From an uncultured Lachnospiraceae bacterium (GTDB lineage: Bacteria; Bacillota; Clostridia; Lachnospirales; Lachnospiraceae): a stretch of 52,316 bases of DNA. The stretch is from contig OMZG01000015.1 of assembly GCA_900315505.1 (NCBI GenBank), positions 1 to 52,316 on the forward strand, read 5' to 3'. A program made the translations under genes and the position numbers. Under the pieces are notes generated by a model. The model had not been told where the DNA came from, searched no databases, and saw nothing but the letters and a program-made list of their open reading frames with translations. Shown here piece after piece: positions 1 through 8,394 of this stretch; within the stretch, counting starts at the first letter, position 1; each line of letters starts with the position of its first letter.

Positions 1-112
1 ATGAGTCTTGATCTATATTAAATTTTTTGCCCCTTAGATGAGGTTAGTGTATTATACTCTTTTTTATCCTACTAAGCGCTACTCCTCAGTTTCAAACTTG
101 CTCCTTATAAAC

Positions 113-1000
113 TTAATATCTGAATCTTCCCTCAGCCACCGACTTCAGATGCTCACCGTACGGGCTCTTGCCGTACTTCGACGCAGAATCGAGAAGGGTG
201 GCAGTATCTATCCATCCGTTTATGAATCCGATCTCTTCCGGAGCTGAGATCATGATGCCCTGAAGAGTCTCTATCGTGCGGACAAAGCCTGCTGCCTCAT
301 GCAGGCTCTCCATCGTGCCGGTATCAAGCCAGGCAAATCCGCGGCCAAGAAGCTTTACCATCAGGTCATTTTTCTTCAGATACATATCATTAAGTGTGGT
401 GATCTCGAGCTCTCCTCTTGCAGAAGGCTGTACGAGATGGGCCATCTGCGCGACTCCCTTCGGATAGAAGTAGAGACCGGTGACAGCGTAATTGCTCTTC
501 GGGTCAGCAGGCTTTTCTTCAATAGAAATGGCCCTGCCATCGCCGTCGAATTCCACAACACCGAAACGCTCGGGATCATTGACGTAGTAGCCGAAAACGG
601 TAGCCCTACCGTTTTCCTCAGCATTCCTCCTGGCATCGCGCATCAGTGAGCCGAGTCCGTTGCCATAGAAAATATTGTCACCGAGCACCATCGCGCATGA
701 ATCATCACCGATGAACTCCTCGCCTATGATAAAAGCCTGGGCGAGTCCGTCAGGCGATGGCTGTACCTTATATGAAAGCGACAGTCCGAACTGTGAGCCG
801 TCACCAAGGAGCTCCTCGAACCGTGGCGTATCAGTCGGTGTGGAAATAATCAGTATATCCCTTATTCCTGCGAGCATCAGCGTCGACAGCGGGTAATATA
901 TCATCGGCTTGTCATATACGGGAAGCAGCTGCTTGCTCGTCACCATTGTCAGCGGGTACAGCCTCGTGCCGCTTCCACCTGCAAGTATTATTCCTTTCAT
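113..1000 (-). CDS. rfbA: glucose-1-phosphate thymidylyltransferase
   Basis: RfbA/RmlA joins dTTP and glucose-1-phosphate to give dTDP-glucose and pyrophosphate, the first step towards dTDP-rhamnose and related sugars of surface polysaccharides; it is cytosolic. The 295-residue protein has the usual family length. It begins with the nucleotide-binding loop GGSGTRL (residues 9-15) and K23 in TSKQLLP, and carries the metal-binding D108 in VLGDN. The start ATG at 1000 is the natural N-terminus of the family (MKGIILAGG). It lies downstream of rfbB on the same strand, separated by an 80-base spacer that holds a repeat-built hairpin. The later genes rfbC and rfbD are not in the window. Only 112 bases follow its stop before the window edge, and no clear terminator is visible there. 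Confidence 0.96.
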   Translation of the reverse strand: MKGIILAGGSGTRLYPLTMVTSKQLLPVYDKPMIYYPLSTLMLAGIRDILIISTPTDTPRFEELLGDGSQFGLSLSYKVQPSPDGLAQAFIIGEEFIGDDSCAMVLGDNIFYGNGLGSLMRDARRNAEENGRATVFGYYVNDPERFGVVEFDGDGRAISIEEKPADPKSNYAVTGLYFYPKGVAQMAHLVQPSARGELEITTLNDMYLKKNDLMVKLLGRGFAWLDTGTMESLHEAAGFVRTIETLQGIMISAPEEIGFINGWIDTATLLDSASKYGKSPYGEHLKSVAEGRFRY

Positions 1001-1002
1001 CG

Positions 1003-1087
1003 TTTTTCCTTTAAGTTATGAGTTCTAAGTTCTAAGTTCTAAGTTATGAGTTATGAACTTTAAACTCTCAACTCTCAACTATTAACT
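1003..1087. repeat. intergenic hairpin built of short tandem repeats
   Basis: The spacer between rfbB and rfbA holds tandem units such as AGTTCTA and AGTTATG in one half, and the complementary series TCTCAAC and TAACTAAGAAC in the other. The two halves pair over about 29 bases with a few mismatches, forming a long imperfect hairpin. It resembles in design, but not in sequence, the hairpin between atpG and atpD at 22588-22683. There is no U-tract, so it does not look like a normal terminator. It could stabilise or process the rfbB-rfbA message. Confidence 0.7.
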
Positions 1088-2113
1088 AAGAACTTTCCTA
1101 TTTCCGTACATCTTCTCATAGTAATTCATATAGTCACCTGAGATGATGTCTTCCCACCACTTCTTATTGTCCAGATACCACTGTATCGTCTTCTTTATTC
1201 CATCTGCGAACTTCGTCTCAGGCAGCCATCCGAGATCATTGTGGATCTTCGTCGGATCAATGGCGTATCTCTGGTCATGCCCCTTCCTGTCCTCAACATG
1301 CTTGATCAGAGAGTATGGCTTATCCAGATAGTCACAGATCAGCTTCACGATATCGATATTTGCCATTTCATTATGGCCGCCGATATTGTAGGTCTCGCCA
1401 TCACCGGCCTTCCTGATGATGAGGTCGATAGCCTTGCAGTGATCCTCTACATAGAGCCAGTCGCGGACATTCTTACCCTCCCCATATACAGGCAGAGGCT
1501 TGTCAGCAAGCGCATTCGCTATCATCAGAGGGATCAGCTTCTCCGGGAACTGGTAGGGGCCATAATTATTAGAACAGCGGCTTATAGTGACCGGAAGTCC
1601 GTAGGTCCTGTGATATGCCATGGCCAGCAGATCAGCCGATGCCTTCGAGGTCGAATACGGACTCGATGTGTGGATCGGCGTATCCTCATGGAAAAACAGA
1701 TCAGGCCTGTCAAGCGGCAGATCGCCGTACACTTCATCGGTGCTGACCTGATGGTATCTCCTGATGCCGTATTTCCGGCAGGCATCCATCAGAACGGAGG
1801 TACCTATGATATTTGTCTCAAGAAAAATAGTAGGATTCTCGATCGATCTGTCCACATGGGATTCGGCCGCGAAGTTCACTACAATGTCCGGCTTCTCATC
1901 CTCGAAGATCCGATATATGGCATCACGATCCCTGATATCTGTTTTATAGAATCTGAAGTGATCATTCTTCATTACAGGCTCAAGCGTCGAGAGGTTCCCG
2001 GCGTAGGTGAGGCTGTCTATGCATATTATGGTATCCTCCGGATGTGCCTTCATTTCATAAAAGATAAAATTGCTTCCGATAAATCCGGCTCCGCCGGTGA
2101 CGATTATTTTCAT
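1082..2113 (-). CDS. rfbB: dTDP-glucose 4,6-dehydratase
   Basis: RfbB/RmlB is an NAD-dependent short-chain dehydrogenase that converts dTDP-glucose to dTDP-4-keto-6-deoxyglucose. The Rossmann loop GGAGFIG is at residues 7-13, the catalytic TDE triad at 125-127, and Y153 and K157 form the YxxxK pair. I chose the ATG at 2113, which gives 343 residues and has GAGGA a few bases upstream. A longer frame opens at 2236, but its extra 41 residues are unlike the family and precede the Rossmann start. It is upstream of rfbA and probably cotranscribed with it. It diverges from metK across a 342-base region containing the metK promoter and riboswitch. Confidence 0.96.
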   Translation of the reverse strand: MKIIVTGGAGFIGSNFIFYEMKAHPEDTIICIDSLTYAGNLSTLEPVMKNDHFRFYKTDIRDRDAIYRIFEDEKPDIVVNFAAESHVDRSIENPTIFLETNIIGTSVLMDACRKYGIRRYHQVSTDEVYGDLPLDRPDLFFHEDTPIHTSSPYSTSKASADLLAMAYHRTYGLPVTISRCSNNYGPYQFPEKLIPLMIANALADKPLPVYGEGKNVRDWLYVEDHCKAIDLIIRKAGDGETYNIGGHNEMANIDIVKLICDYLDKPYSLIKHVEDRKGHDQRYAIDPTKIHNDLGWLPETKFADGIKKTIQWYLDNKKWWEDIISGDYMNYYEKMYGNRKVLS

Positions 2114-2275
2114 TGATATATCCTCATTTTTGAAATCTGCAACATGCACAGTTATTTTTATTTTAATACGACACTGCTTTTTTTTCAACCATAAAAGAAA
2201 CAACGATGGAATGCTATCATAAAAATTTATAGCCATATATAGAATTTCTGTAATACATTTTTTTGCATTTGTGTA

Positions 2276-2303
2276 TGGACAGAAGTCAAAATACTGCTAT
2301 AAT
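2276..2303 (+). promoter_or_regulatory. sigma-A promoter for metK
   Basis: TGGACA (2276-2281) and TATAAT (2298-2303) are separated by 16 bases. The predicted start near 2310 leaves about 30 bases before the SAM-I aptamer. The -10 hexamer is perfect and the -35 has one mismatch. Confidence 0.7.
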
Positions 2304-2333
2304 TCTTTTGACAATTGATAACCCGATATTTCG

Positions 2334-2447
2334 AATTCTCTTATTCAGAGTGGTGGAGGCACATGGGCCTGTGAAGCCACGGCAACCCCGGCGCAATGCT
2401 GAAAGGTGCCCATCCTGAGCGAACAGTATTCGAACAATAAGGAGGAA
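2334..2447 (+). ncRNA. SAM-I (S-box) riboswitch
   Basis: The S-box core is recognisable: AGAG-GGTGGAGGCAC after the first strand of P1, then GAAGCCACGGCAACC and GGTGCC-ATCCTGAGCG, closed by P1 pairing CTTATT (2340-2345) with AATAAG (2436-2441). S-adenosylmethionine binding normally turns off methionine or SAM genes, which fits metK immediately downstream. The aptamer abuts the start site: the 3' strand of P1 runs directly into GGAGG (2441-2445) and the ATG is at 2456, so there is no room for a separate terminator. TTCT upstream of P1 can also pair across the GGAGG. Control of translation by sequestering the ribosome-binding site is therefore more likely than attenuation. Confidence 0.93.
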
Positions 2448-2455
2448 CTTTTTTA

Positions 2456-3637
2456 ATGGAAAAGCGTTTATTCACTTCAGAGTCAGTTACTGAAGGACAT
2501 CCAGACAAGGTCTGCGACGCAGTAAGTGATGCGATCCTTGATGCCTGCATGGAGCAGGATCCGATGAGCCGTGTAGCCTGCGAGACAGCTACATGTACAG
2601 GATTCGTTCTTGTGACCGGAGAGCTCACAACCAAGGCAAACCTTGATATTCCGGCAATCGTCAGGAAGACAGTCAATGAGATCGGCTACAACGATGCCAG
2701 GACCGGCTTTGATGGCAATACATGCGCAGTTATGGTAGCTCTTGACAAGCAGTCACCTGATATTGCAATGGGAGTTGACAAGGCTCTCGAGGCAAAGGAA
2801 GGCGAGCTGAAGGACGATCTTGATACAGGAGCCGGAGATCAGGGAATGATGTTCGGATATGCTACAAATGAGACAGATGACTATATGCCATATCCTATCT
2901 CACTTGCACACAAGCTCGCTAAGAGACTTACAGATGTAAGAAAAGACGGAACTCTTCCATATCTTCGTCCGGATGGCAAGACCCAGGTATCAGTAGAGTA
3001 CGATGAGAACGGCAAGCCGACCAGACTTGAGGCTGTAGTTCTTTCTACCCAGCATGATGAGGATGTGACTCAGGAGCAGATCCACAAGGATATCAGGAAG
3101 TACGTATTCGATCCTATCCTTCCGAAGGAGATGGTAGATGAGAATACCAGGTTCTTCATCAATCCTACAGGACGTTTCGTAATCGGCGGACCTCACGGTG
3201 ATGCAGGTCTTACCGGAAGAAAGATCATCGTTGATACCTACGGTGGTATGGCTCGTCACGGCGGCGGCGCTTTCTCAGGAAAGGACTGCACCAAGGTTGA
3301 CCGTTCAGCTGCATACGCTGCAAGATATGTAGCAAAGAATATCGTAGCAGCAGGCCTTGCTGATAAGGCTGAGATCCAGCTCTCATATGCTATCGGCGTA
3401 GCACAGCCTACATCGATCAATATCGATACCTTCGGCACAGGAAAGCTTTCAGAGGAGAAGCTCGTTGGGATCATCCGCGAGAACTTCGACCTTCGTCCGG
3501 CTGGCATCATCAAGATGCTTGACCTTCGTCGTCCTATCTACCGTCAGACCGCAGCCTATGGTCACTTCGGCAGAAACGACCTGAACCTTCCTTGGGAGGC
3601 TCTTGACAAGGTAGATAACCTGAAGAAGTATCTTTAA
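2456..3637 (+). CDS. metK: S-adenosylmethionine synthetase
   Basis: MetK makes S-adenosylmethionine from methionine and ATP. At 393 residues it is full length. It has the N-terminal ATP-binding GHPDK motif (residues 14-18), the [12 protein letters not shown] loop and the [14 protein letters not shown] region near residue 240. The start ATG is placed by GGAGG at 2441-2445. That site is shared with the closing helix of the SAM-I riboswitch, so the enzyme's product is expected to feed back on its own translation. The message probably ends at the two hairpins at 3651-3681 and 3691-3729. The coding sequence shows nothing odd. Confidence 0.98.
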   Translation: MEKRLFTSESVTEGHPDKVCDAVSDAILDACMEQDPMSRVACETATCTGFVLVTGELTTKANLDIPAIVRKTVNEIGYNDARTGFDGNTCAVMVALDKQSPDIAMGVDKALEAKEGELKDDLDTGAGDQGMMFGYATNETDDYMPYPISLAHKLAKRLTDVRKDGTLPYLRPDGKTQVSVEYDENGKPTRLEAVVLSTQHDEDVTQEQIHKDIRKYVFDPILPKEMVDENTRFFINPTGRFVIGGPHGDAGLTGRKIIVDTYGGMARHGGGAFSGKDCTKVDRSAAYAARYVAKNIVAAGLADKAEIQLSYAIGVAQPTSINIDTFGTGKLSEEKLVGIIRENFDLRPAGIIKMLDLRRPIYRQTAAYGHFGRNDLNLPWEALDKVDNLKKYL

Positions 3638-3650
3638 TACATAATTTTAG

Positions 3651-3729
3651 TGCGCCACCCCTACCAGGTACAGATGGCGCATTCTGTGAAAAGATGAAAA
3701 AGGGACGCGTCCCCTTTTTCATCTTTTTT
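3651..3729 (+). terminator. double hairpin terminator after metK
   Basis: The first hairpin pairs TGCGCCA (3651-3657) with TGGCGCA (3675-3681). The second (3691-3729) is an almost perfect palindrome centred on ACGCGT, flanked by GATGAAAAA and TTTTTCATC and ending in a U-tract. The 43 bases at 3687-3729 recur identically at 24557-24599. The U-tract runs straight into the ribosome-binding site of the next gene. Confidence 0.88.
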
Positions 3730-3745
3730 GGAGGCAATATTTTTT

Positions 3746-4819
3746 ATGAATAGAAATAAGGTAGTCGCAGCAATAGCACTTACTACGGTGGCCTGCACGG
3801 CAGTCACGGGATGTGCGCCGAAGGCTACAGATACTGTGATCACGATTGATAATAACGGTAAGGAAGACAAGCTGACATACGGATATGTGAACTTCGTCTG
3901 CAAATACAATCAGGCAAGGATCGACCAGGTAGACCTGCAGTACATGGGCAAGGATTACTGGAGCCAGACAGCACAGCAGTCATCATCGTCTTCATCCCAA
4001 TCATCGTCAGGAAGCAGTGAGACGAATGAGGAGTCAGCCAAGGACTACATCTATCAGAATATGCAGGGCCAATATATTGCGAAGCAGCATGCTTCAGAGG
4101 TTGGCGTGAAGCTTACCTCTGATGATAAGAAGGCCATAGAGAAGGCTGCGAAGAAATTCATGAGCAGCAATTCAGACACTGCTATAAAGCAGGTCGGTGC
4201 CACAGAGGAATACGTCGAGGATTATCTCGAATACGAGACATATTATGAGAAGGTAAGAGGTAAGCTTGAGTCAGAGGCCGATGATACGGTTACTGACAAG
4301 GAAGCCAATCAGTCTACATTTACCTATGCACTTTTCTCGACAAAGAGTGATTCGTCATCATCTGCATCCGGCGATTCAGAGATGTCAGCAAAAGACAAGG
4401 CAAAGCTTAAGGCAAAGGCCGGGAAGGTAGCTGCAGCAGCTGATTTTGACAAAGAGGCCAAGGCGGAAAAGGCAGATACATCCACCTATTCTTATACCAC
4501 AGCTGAGGATCCGGCTGATGATGAGGCAATGGATGAGAAGGTAATAGCAGCAGCGCAGAAGCTTCAGAACGGAGAGGTATCAGATGTCATCGAGGTAAAG
4601 GACAGAGGATACTATGTCATCCGTATGGACAAGACCCATGATGAGTCAGCAACAAAGGATAAGAAAAAGTCACTTGCAAGCCAGAAGCGTGAGGCAGCAT
4701 TCAATAAGCAGATGAATACCTGGAAGAAAAAGATCAGGTTCACCCTGGATAAGAAGCTCTGGAAGCAGATAAAGTTTACAGACCTGTTTACCACAGCAAG
4801 TGGTAACGCCACCAGATAA
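3746..4819 (+). CDS. PrsA-like peptidyl-prolyl isomerase lipoprotein
   Basis: Predicted membrane-anchored foldase that helps exported proteins fold outside the membrane. The start ATG at 3746 follows GGAGG at 3730-3734; a TTG at 3728 would overlap that site. The N-terminus has a basic and hydrophobic signal ending in the lipobox VTGC, with the acylated cysteine near residue 23. A serine-rich low-complexity linker lies around residues 80-95. The C-terminal third contains a parvulin-like half motif (LQNGEVSDVIEVKDRGYYVIRMD), while the rest is charged and helical like PrsA/SurA chaperones. At 357 residues it is slightly longer than Bacillus PrsA. The parvulin domain is divergent, so isomerase activity is inferred. 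It is one base from the next ABC gene, suggesting coupled expression. Confidence 0.8.
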   Translation: MNRNKVVAAIALTTVACTAVTGCAPKATDTVITIDNNGKEDKLTYGYVNFVCKYNQARIDQVDLQYMGKDYWSQTAQQSSSSSSQSSSGSSETNEESAKDYIYQNMQGQYIAKQHASEVGVKLTSDDKKAIEKAAKKFMSSNSDTAIKQVGATEEYVEDYLEYETYYEKVRGKLESEADDTVTDKEANQSTFTYALFSTKSDSSSSASGDSEMSAKDKAKLKAKAGKVAAAADFDKEAKAEKADTSTYSYTTAEDPADDEAMDEKVIAAAQKLQNGEVSDVIEVKDRGYYVIRMDKTHDESATKDKKKSLASQKREAAFNKQMNTWKKKIRFTLDKKLWKQIKFTDLFTTASGNATR

Positions 4820-4820
4820 A

Positions 4821-6548
4821 ATGAAATTCGCAGCACACTACTTAGCAGATTACAAAAAGGAGTCATTACTGGCTCCTTTATTTAAAATGCTTGAAGCAAT
4901 CTTCGAGCTTCTCGTGCCTCTGGTGATGGCGCGTATCATAGATATCGGTATTGCAAATGGAGACAGGGGCTATATCCTCAGACATGGCGGGATTCTGATC
5001 CTTCTTGCAATAATCGGACTCACAGTGGCGATCATCGCCCAGTGGTTCTCCGCAAAGGCAGCCATCAATGCATCAGGCAGAATGCGGAGCGATCTTTTTT
5101 TTCATATAATGAAATTCTCACGGGGTACCCTCGAGAAGGAGGGAACCGCGGCACTTGTCACCCGTATCACAAATGATGTAAACCAGGTTCAGAACGGAAT
5201 GAACATGTTCCTGCGCCTGTTCCTGCGTTCGCCGTTTATCGTATTCGGTGCGATGATAATGGCATTCACGGTAGATGTGAGGGCAGCGCTTGTCTTCTGC
5301 GTAGTCATACCTGTTCTTGGACTTGTCATATATCTCGTGATGCGTGCGACTCTGCCGAGATTCAGGAGGATTCAGGAGGGTCTGGAAGAAATCCTTCTGA
5401 CCGTAAATGAGAATCTCGAGGGCGTGAGAGTCATCAGGGCCTTCAGAGTAGAGGATGCACAGGATAAGAGGTTCATGGATGAGACCTCATCTCTCTATGA
5501 TCAGCAGATCGGGGCAGGCCGTATCTCTGCACTTCTGAATCCTGTCACATACGCTCTCATCAATCTGGGAATAGCAGCGGTACTCCTGGTCAGCGGAAGG
5601 CAGGTAGGGCTCGGAGTCCTGACTCAGGGTGAGACAGTGGCACTCGTGAACTACATGTCACAGATCCTCGTCGAGCTTATCAAGCTTGCCAATCTGATCC
5701 TTCTTCTGACAAGAGCTATTTCATCGGCAGGAAGACTCGAGGAAATCCTGAATACTGAGCCAGACGAGAGAAGGCATAATGAAGCCTCAGATATTTCAGA
5801 TAATGGGACGGCTATCGAATTCGATCACCTGTCATTTACATATCCGGGAAGCCGTGATTATGCGCTTTCAGATATATCATTTACAGTAAAGCCGGGCCAG
5901 ACTCTCGGTATCATCGGTGGAACCGGCTCGGGCAAGAGTTCACTCGTACGCCTGATAAGACATGCCTACGATCCTTCTGAGGGTACGATCTCAATAGACG
6001 GTCGTGATATCAGATCAATTTCCGATGATGACATGGTCCATATCGTAGGAAATGTGCCGCAGAGAGCGGAGCTTTTTGCAGGAACCATCAGATACAATCT
6101 CCGGCTCGCCAAGCCGGATGCCACGGAGGATGAGATGTGGCAGGCGCTTGATGCTGCCCAGGCAAAGGAGATAGTAGAGAAAAAGGAAAAGGGTCTCGAT
6201 GAACCTGTACAGCGTGGCGGCACGAACTTTTCGGGAGGACAGAAGCAGAGACTTACGATCGCAAGAGCTCTGATAAAGAAGCCGCAGATCCTGATCCTTG
6301 ACGATTCGGCATCAGCTCTTGACATGCTGACAGAGCGTCATCTGCGTGATGCAATAGCAGAGCTTCCGTGGCATCCGACCACGATTACGATCTCGCAGCG
6401 TGCTTCGTCAGTCATGAGCTGTGATCAGATCCTCGTCCTCGATGGAGGAAAATGTGCAGGCCTCGGAACCTCAGAAGAGCTCTTAAAGACCTGCCCTATC
6501 TACAGAGAGATATACTCGACCCAGTTCGAGCTGAAGGAGGGCGCATGA
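4821..6548 (+). CDS. ABC exporter half-transporter, degenerate ATPase site
   Basis: First subunit of a probable heterodimeric multidrug- or lipid-type ABC exporter. An N-terminal membrane domain of about six helices (residues 15-300) is followed by an ATPase domain with Walker A GGTGSGKS (366-373) and signature FSGGQKQR. Walker B ends LILDDSASALD, so the catalytic glutamate is replaced by aspartate, and the switch-loop histidine is replaced by glutamine (TISQRASS). These changes mark the inactive-site partner in heterodimers such as TM287/288 and BmrCD. The ATG at 4821 lies one base after the foldase stop. A GTG at 4800 is possible but lacks a better ribosome-binding site. It overlaps its partner by ATGA. 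The substrate is unknown. Confidence 0.9.
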   Translation: MKFAAHYLADYKKESLLAPLFKMLEAIFELLVPLVMARIIDIGIANGDRGYILRHGGILILLAIIGLTVAIIAQWFSAKAAINASGRMRSDLFFHIMKFSRGTLEKEGTAALVTRITNDVNQVQNGMNMFLRLFLRSPFIVFGAMIMAFTVDVRAALVFCVVIPVLGLVIYLVMRATLPRFRRIQEGLEEILLTVNENLEGVRVIRAFRVEDAQDKRFMDETSSLYDQQIGAGRISALLNPVTYALINLGIAAVLLVSGRQVGLGVLTQGETVALVNYMSQILVELIKLANLILLLTRAISSAGRLEEILNTEPDERRHNEASDISDNGTAIEFDHLSFTYPGSRDYALSDISFTVKPGQTLGIIGGTGSGKSSLVRLIRHAYDPSEGTISIDGRDIRSISDDDMVHIVGNVPQRAELFAGTIRYNLRLAKPDATEDEMWQALDAAQAKEIVEKKEKGLDEPVQRGGTNFSGGQKQRLTIARALIKKPQILILDDSASALDMLTERHLRDAIAELPWHPTTITISQRASSVMSCDQILVLDGGKCAGLGTSEELLKTCPIYREIYSTQFELKEGA

Positions 6549-8278
6549 AAAAGGATACTACATTCAGAAGAGTTCTGAAATTGCTCAGACCTTATATGGC
6601 ATGGATAATCCTTTCCCTTATATTCGCGCTAGGAACTGTGGTTTCAACCCTTATGATCCCAATCCTCGAGGGAAATGCAGTCGACCATATCATAGGAAAA
6701 GGAAATGTCGACTTCCCGGGACTTTTCAAGGTGCTCAGGCAGATCGTCTGTGTGGCAGTGATGACGTTTATCTGCCAGTGGGCAATGAACCGTATCAATA
6801 ATCATGTGACGTATTCGGTAGCGAAGACACTCAGACAGAAGGCATTTGAGAGGTTACTCAGGGTCCCGGTAGGAGTCATAGATACGCAGAGTCACGGCGA
6901 TATCGTAAGTCGTATCGTGACAGATGCAGATTCGTTTACGGACGGACTCCTGCTCGGATTTACCCAGCTATTTACCGGAGTCATGACTATAGCCGGTACG
7001 ATCATTTTCATGCTGCGAATCCGTGTGACAATAGCGCTTGTAGTCATAATAGCTACACCGGTATCAATACTTATCGCGAGATTTATAGCGAAGAAGAGCT
7101 ATGATATGTTCAGACAGCAGTCGAAGGACAGAGGCGACCTGACAGAGTATCTCGATGAGAGAATCTCACAGGCAGATCTGGTAGGAGAGCTCGGGGCAGT
7201 TGAGCGCTCTGAGAAAGAGTTCACAGAAAAGAATGACCGCCTCACCTCATCGGCCATCAGGGCGACCTTCTATTCATCGCTTACGAACCCGTGCACAAGA
7301 TTCGTAAATGCAGTGATCTATGCGGCAGTCGGAGTAGTCGGAGCCTTCCTTGCGGTGTCAGGAAGCATCTCGGTCGGAGAGCTCACAAGCTTCCTCGGAT
7401 ACGCGCGAGAGTATGCGAGACCATTCAATGAGATCACAGGAGTCATCACAGAGATGCAGAATGCAATGGCCTGTGCCGCGCGAATCTTTGAAATTATAGA
7501 TGAGAAGCAGGTAGAGGACTGTGACGGCGAATTCGACGGAGAACCGGAGGGAAGAGTATCAATGGAAGACGTATTCTTTTCCTATGTGCCGGATAAGCCT
7601 CTGATCGAGCATCTGAATCTCGAGGTGAATCTGGGAGAAAAGGTCGCAATAGTAGGACCGACAGGAGCCGGCAAGACGACACTTATCAATCTGCTGATGC
7701 GCTTCTATGACGTGAATCAGGGAGCAGTAAAGGTAGATGGAAAAGATATCCGTACAGTCAGCAGGAATGCGCTCAGGAGTCGCTTCGGAATGGTGCTGCA
7801 GGAGACCTTCCTGTTCACGGGAACCATCAGAGACAATCTGACACTCGGAAAGCCGGACGCAAGGGACGATGAAATAGTCGAAGCGGCAAAGGCAGCACAT
7901 GCGCATGAGTTCATCAGGAGACTGCCGGATGGCTATGACACAGTGCTATCGGCGGATGGCTCTACCCTGTCGCAGGGACAGAAGCAGCTGCTGTGCATAG
8001 CGCGTCTGATGCTTGCGCTGCCGCCAATGCTGATCCTTGATGAGGCAACTTCATCCATCGATACGATGACAGAGATGCGAATCCAGGATGCTTTTGCGAA
8101 GATGATGAAGGGCCGTACGACATTCGTAGTCGCCCACCGCCTCCAGACCATCCGCGACGCCGACACGATCCTGTACATGGAAAACGGTCACGTCCTCGAG
8201 CAGGGCAGCCATGCGGAACTGCTCGCCCGCGGCGGATATTATGCGAAATTATATAGAAGTCAGTTCAGTGCAAAGTAG
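6545..8278 (+). CDS. ABC exporter half-transporter, canonical ATPase partner
   Basis: Second subunit of the exporter, 577 residues, with six predicted membrane helices followed by an ATPase domain. Walker A is GPTGAGKTT, the signature is LSQGQKQ, Walker B ends LILDEATSSID with the catalytic glutamate present, and the switch histidine is present (VVAHRLQTI). It therefore carries the intact catalytic residues missing from its neighbour. The ATG at 6545 overlaps the previous stop (ATGA) and has GAAGGAGGG just upstream. A much longer frame opens at 6452 inside the preceding gene and is rejected. No terminator is evident after it; a new promoter for murA follows within 35 bases. Confidence 0.93.
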   Translation: MKKDTTFRRVLKLLRPYMAWIILSLIFALGTVVSTLMIPILEGNAVDHIIGKGNVDFPGLFKVLRQIVCVAVMTFICQWAMNRINNHVTYSVAKTLRQKAFERLLRVPVGVIDTQSHGDIVSRIVTDADSFTDGLLLGFTQLFTGVMTIAGTIIFMLRIRVTIALVVIIATPVSILIARFIAKKSYDMFRQQSKDRGDLTEYLDERISQADLVGELGAVERSEKEFTEKNDRLTSSAIRATFYSSLTNPCTRFVNAVIYAAVGVVGAFLAVSGSISVGELTSFLGYAREYARPFNEITGVITEMQNAMACAARIFEIIDEKQVEDCDGEFDGEPEGRVSMEDVFFSYVPDKPLIEHLNLEVNLGEKVAIVGPTGAGKTTLINLLMRFYDVNQGAVKVDGKDIRTVSRNALRSRFGMVLQETFLFTGTIRDNLTLGKPDARDDEIVEAAKAAHAHEFIRRLPDGYDTVLSADGSTLSQGQKQLLCIARLMLALPPMLILDEATSSIDTMTEMRIQDAFAKMMKGRTTFVVAHRLQTIRDADTILYMENGHVLEQGSHAELLARGGYYAKLYRSQFSAK

Positions 8279-8309
8279 GCAATCAAGGTCACGGCTGCCA
8301 CGGCAATAC

Positions 8310-8337
8310 TTGACAAAAAAATTTTCCTGTATAAAAT
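8310..8337 (+). promoter_or_regulatory. sigma-A promoter for murA operon
   Basis: TTGACA (8310-8315) and TAAAAT (8332-8337) are separated by 16 bases, with the murA start at 8395. The -35 hexamer is perfect. Confidence 0.7.
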
Positions 8338-8394
8338 GTTATAGGAAGATTTTTCAATAAATCTTACACAAATGTTACAAACAGAGAGGATTCT

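Noticed and set aside
1-112. Possible gene end or terminator at the window start
   Set aside because: Only weak pairing (TGAGG with CCTCA across a large loop) is seen and no coding pattern is supported.
1241-2116. 291-codon plus-strand open frame opposite rfbB
   Set aside because: It lies wholly antisense to a well-recognised gene, has no family resemblance and no ribosome-binding site.
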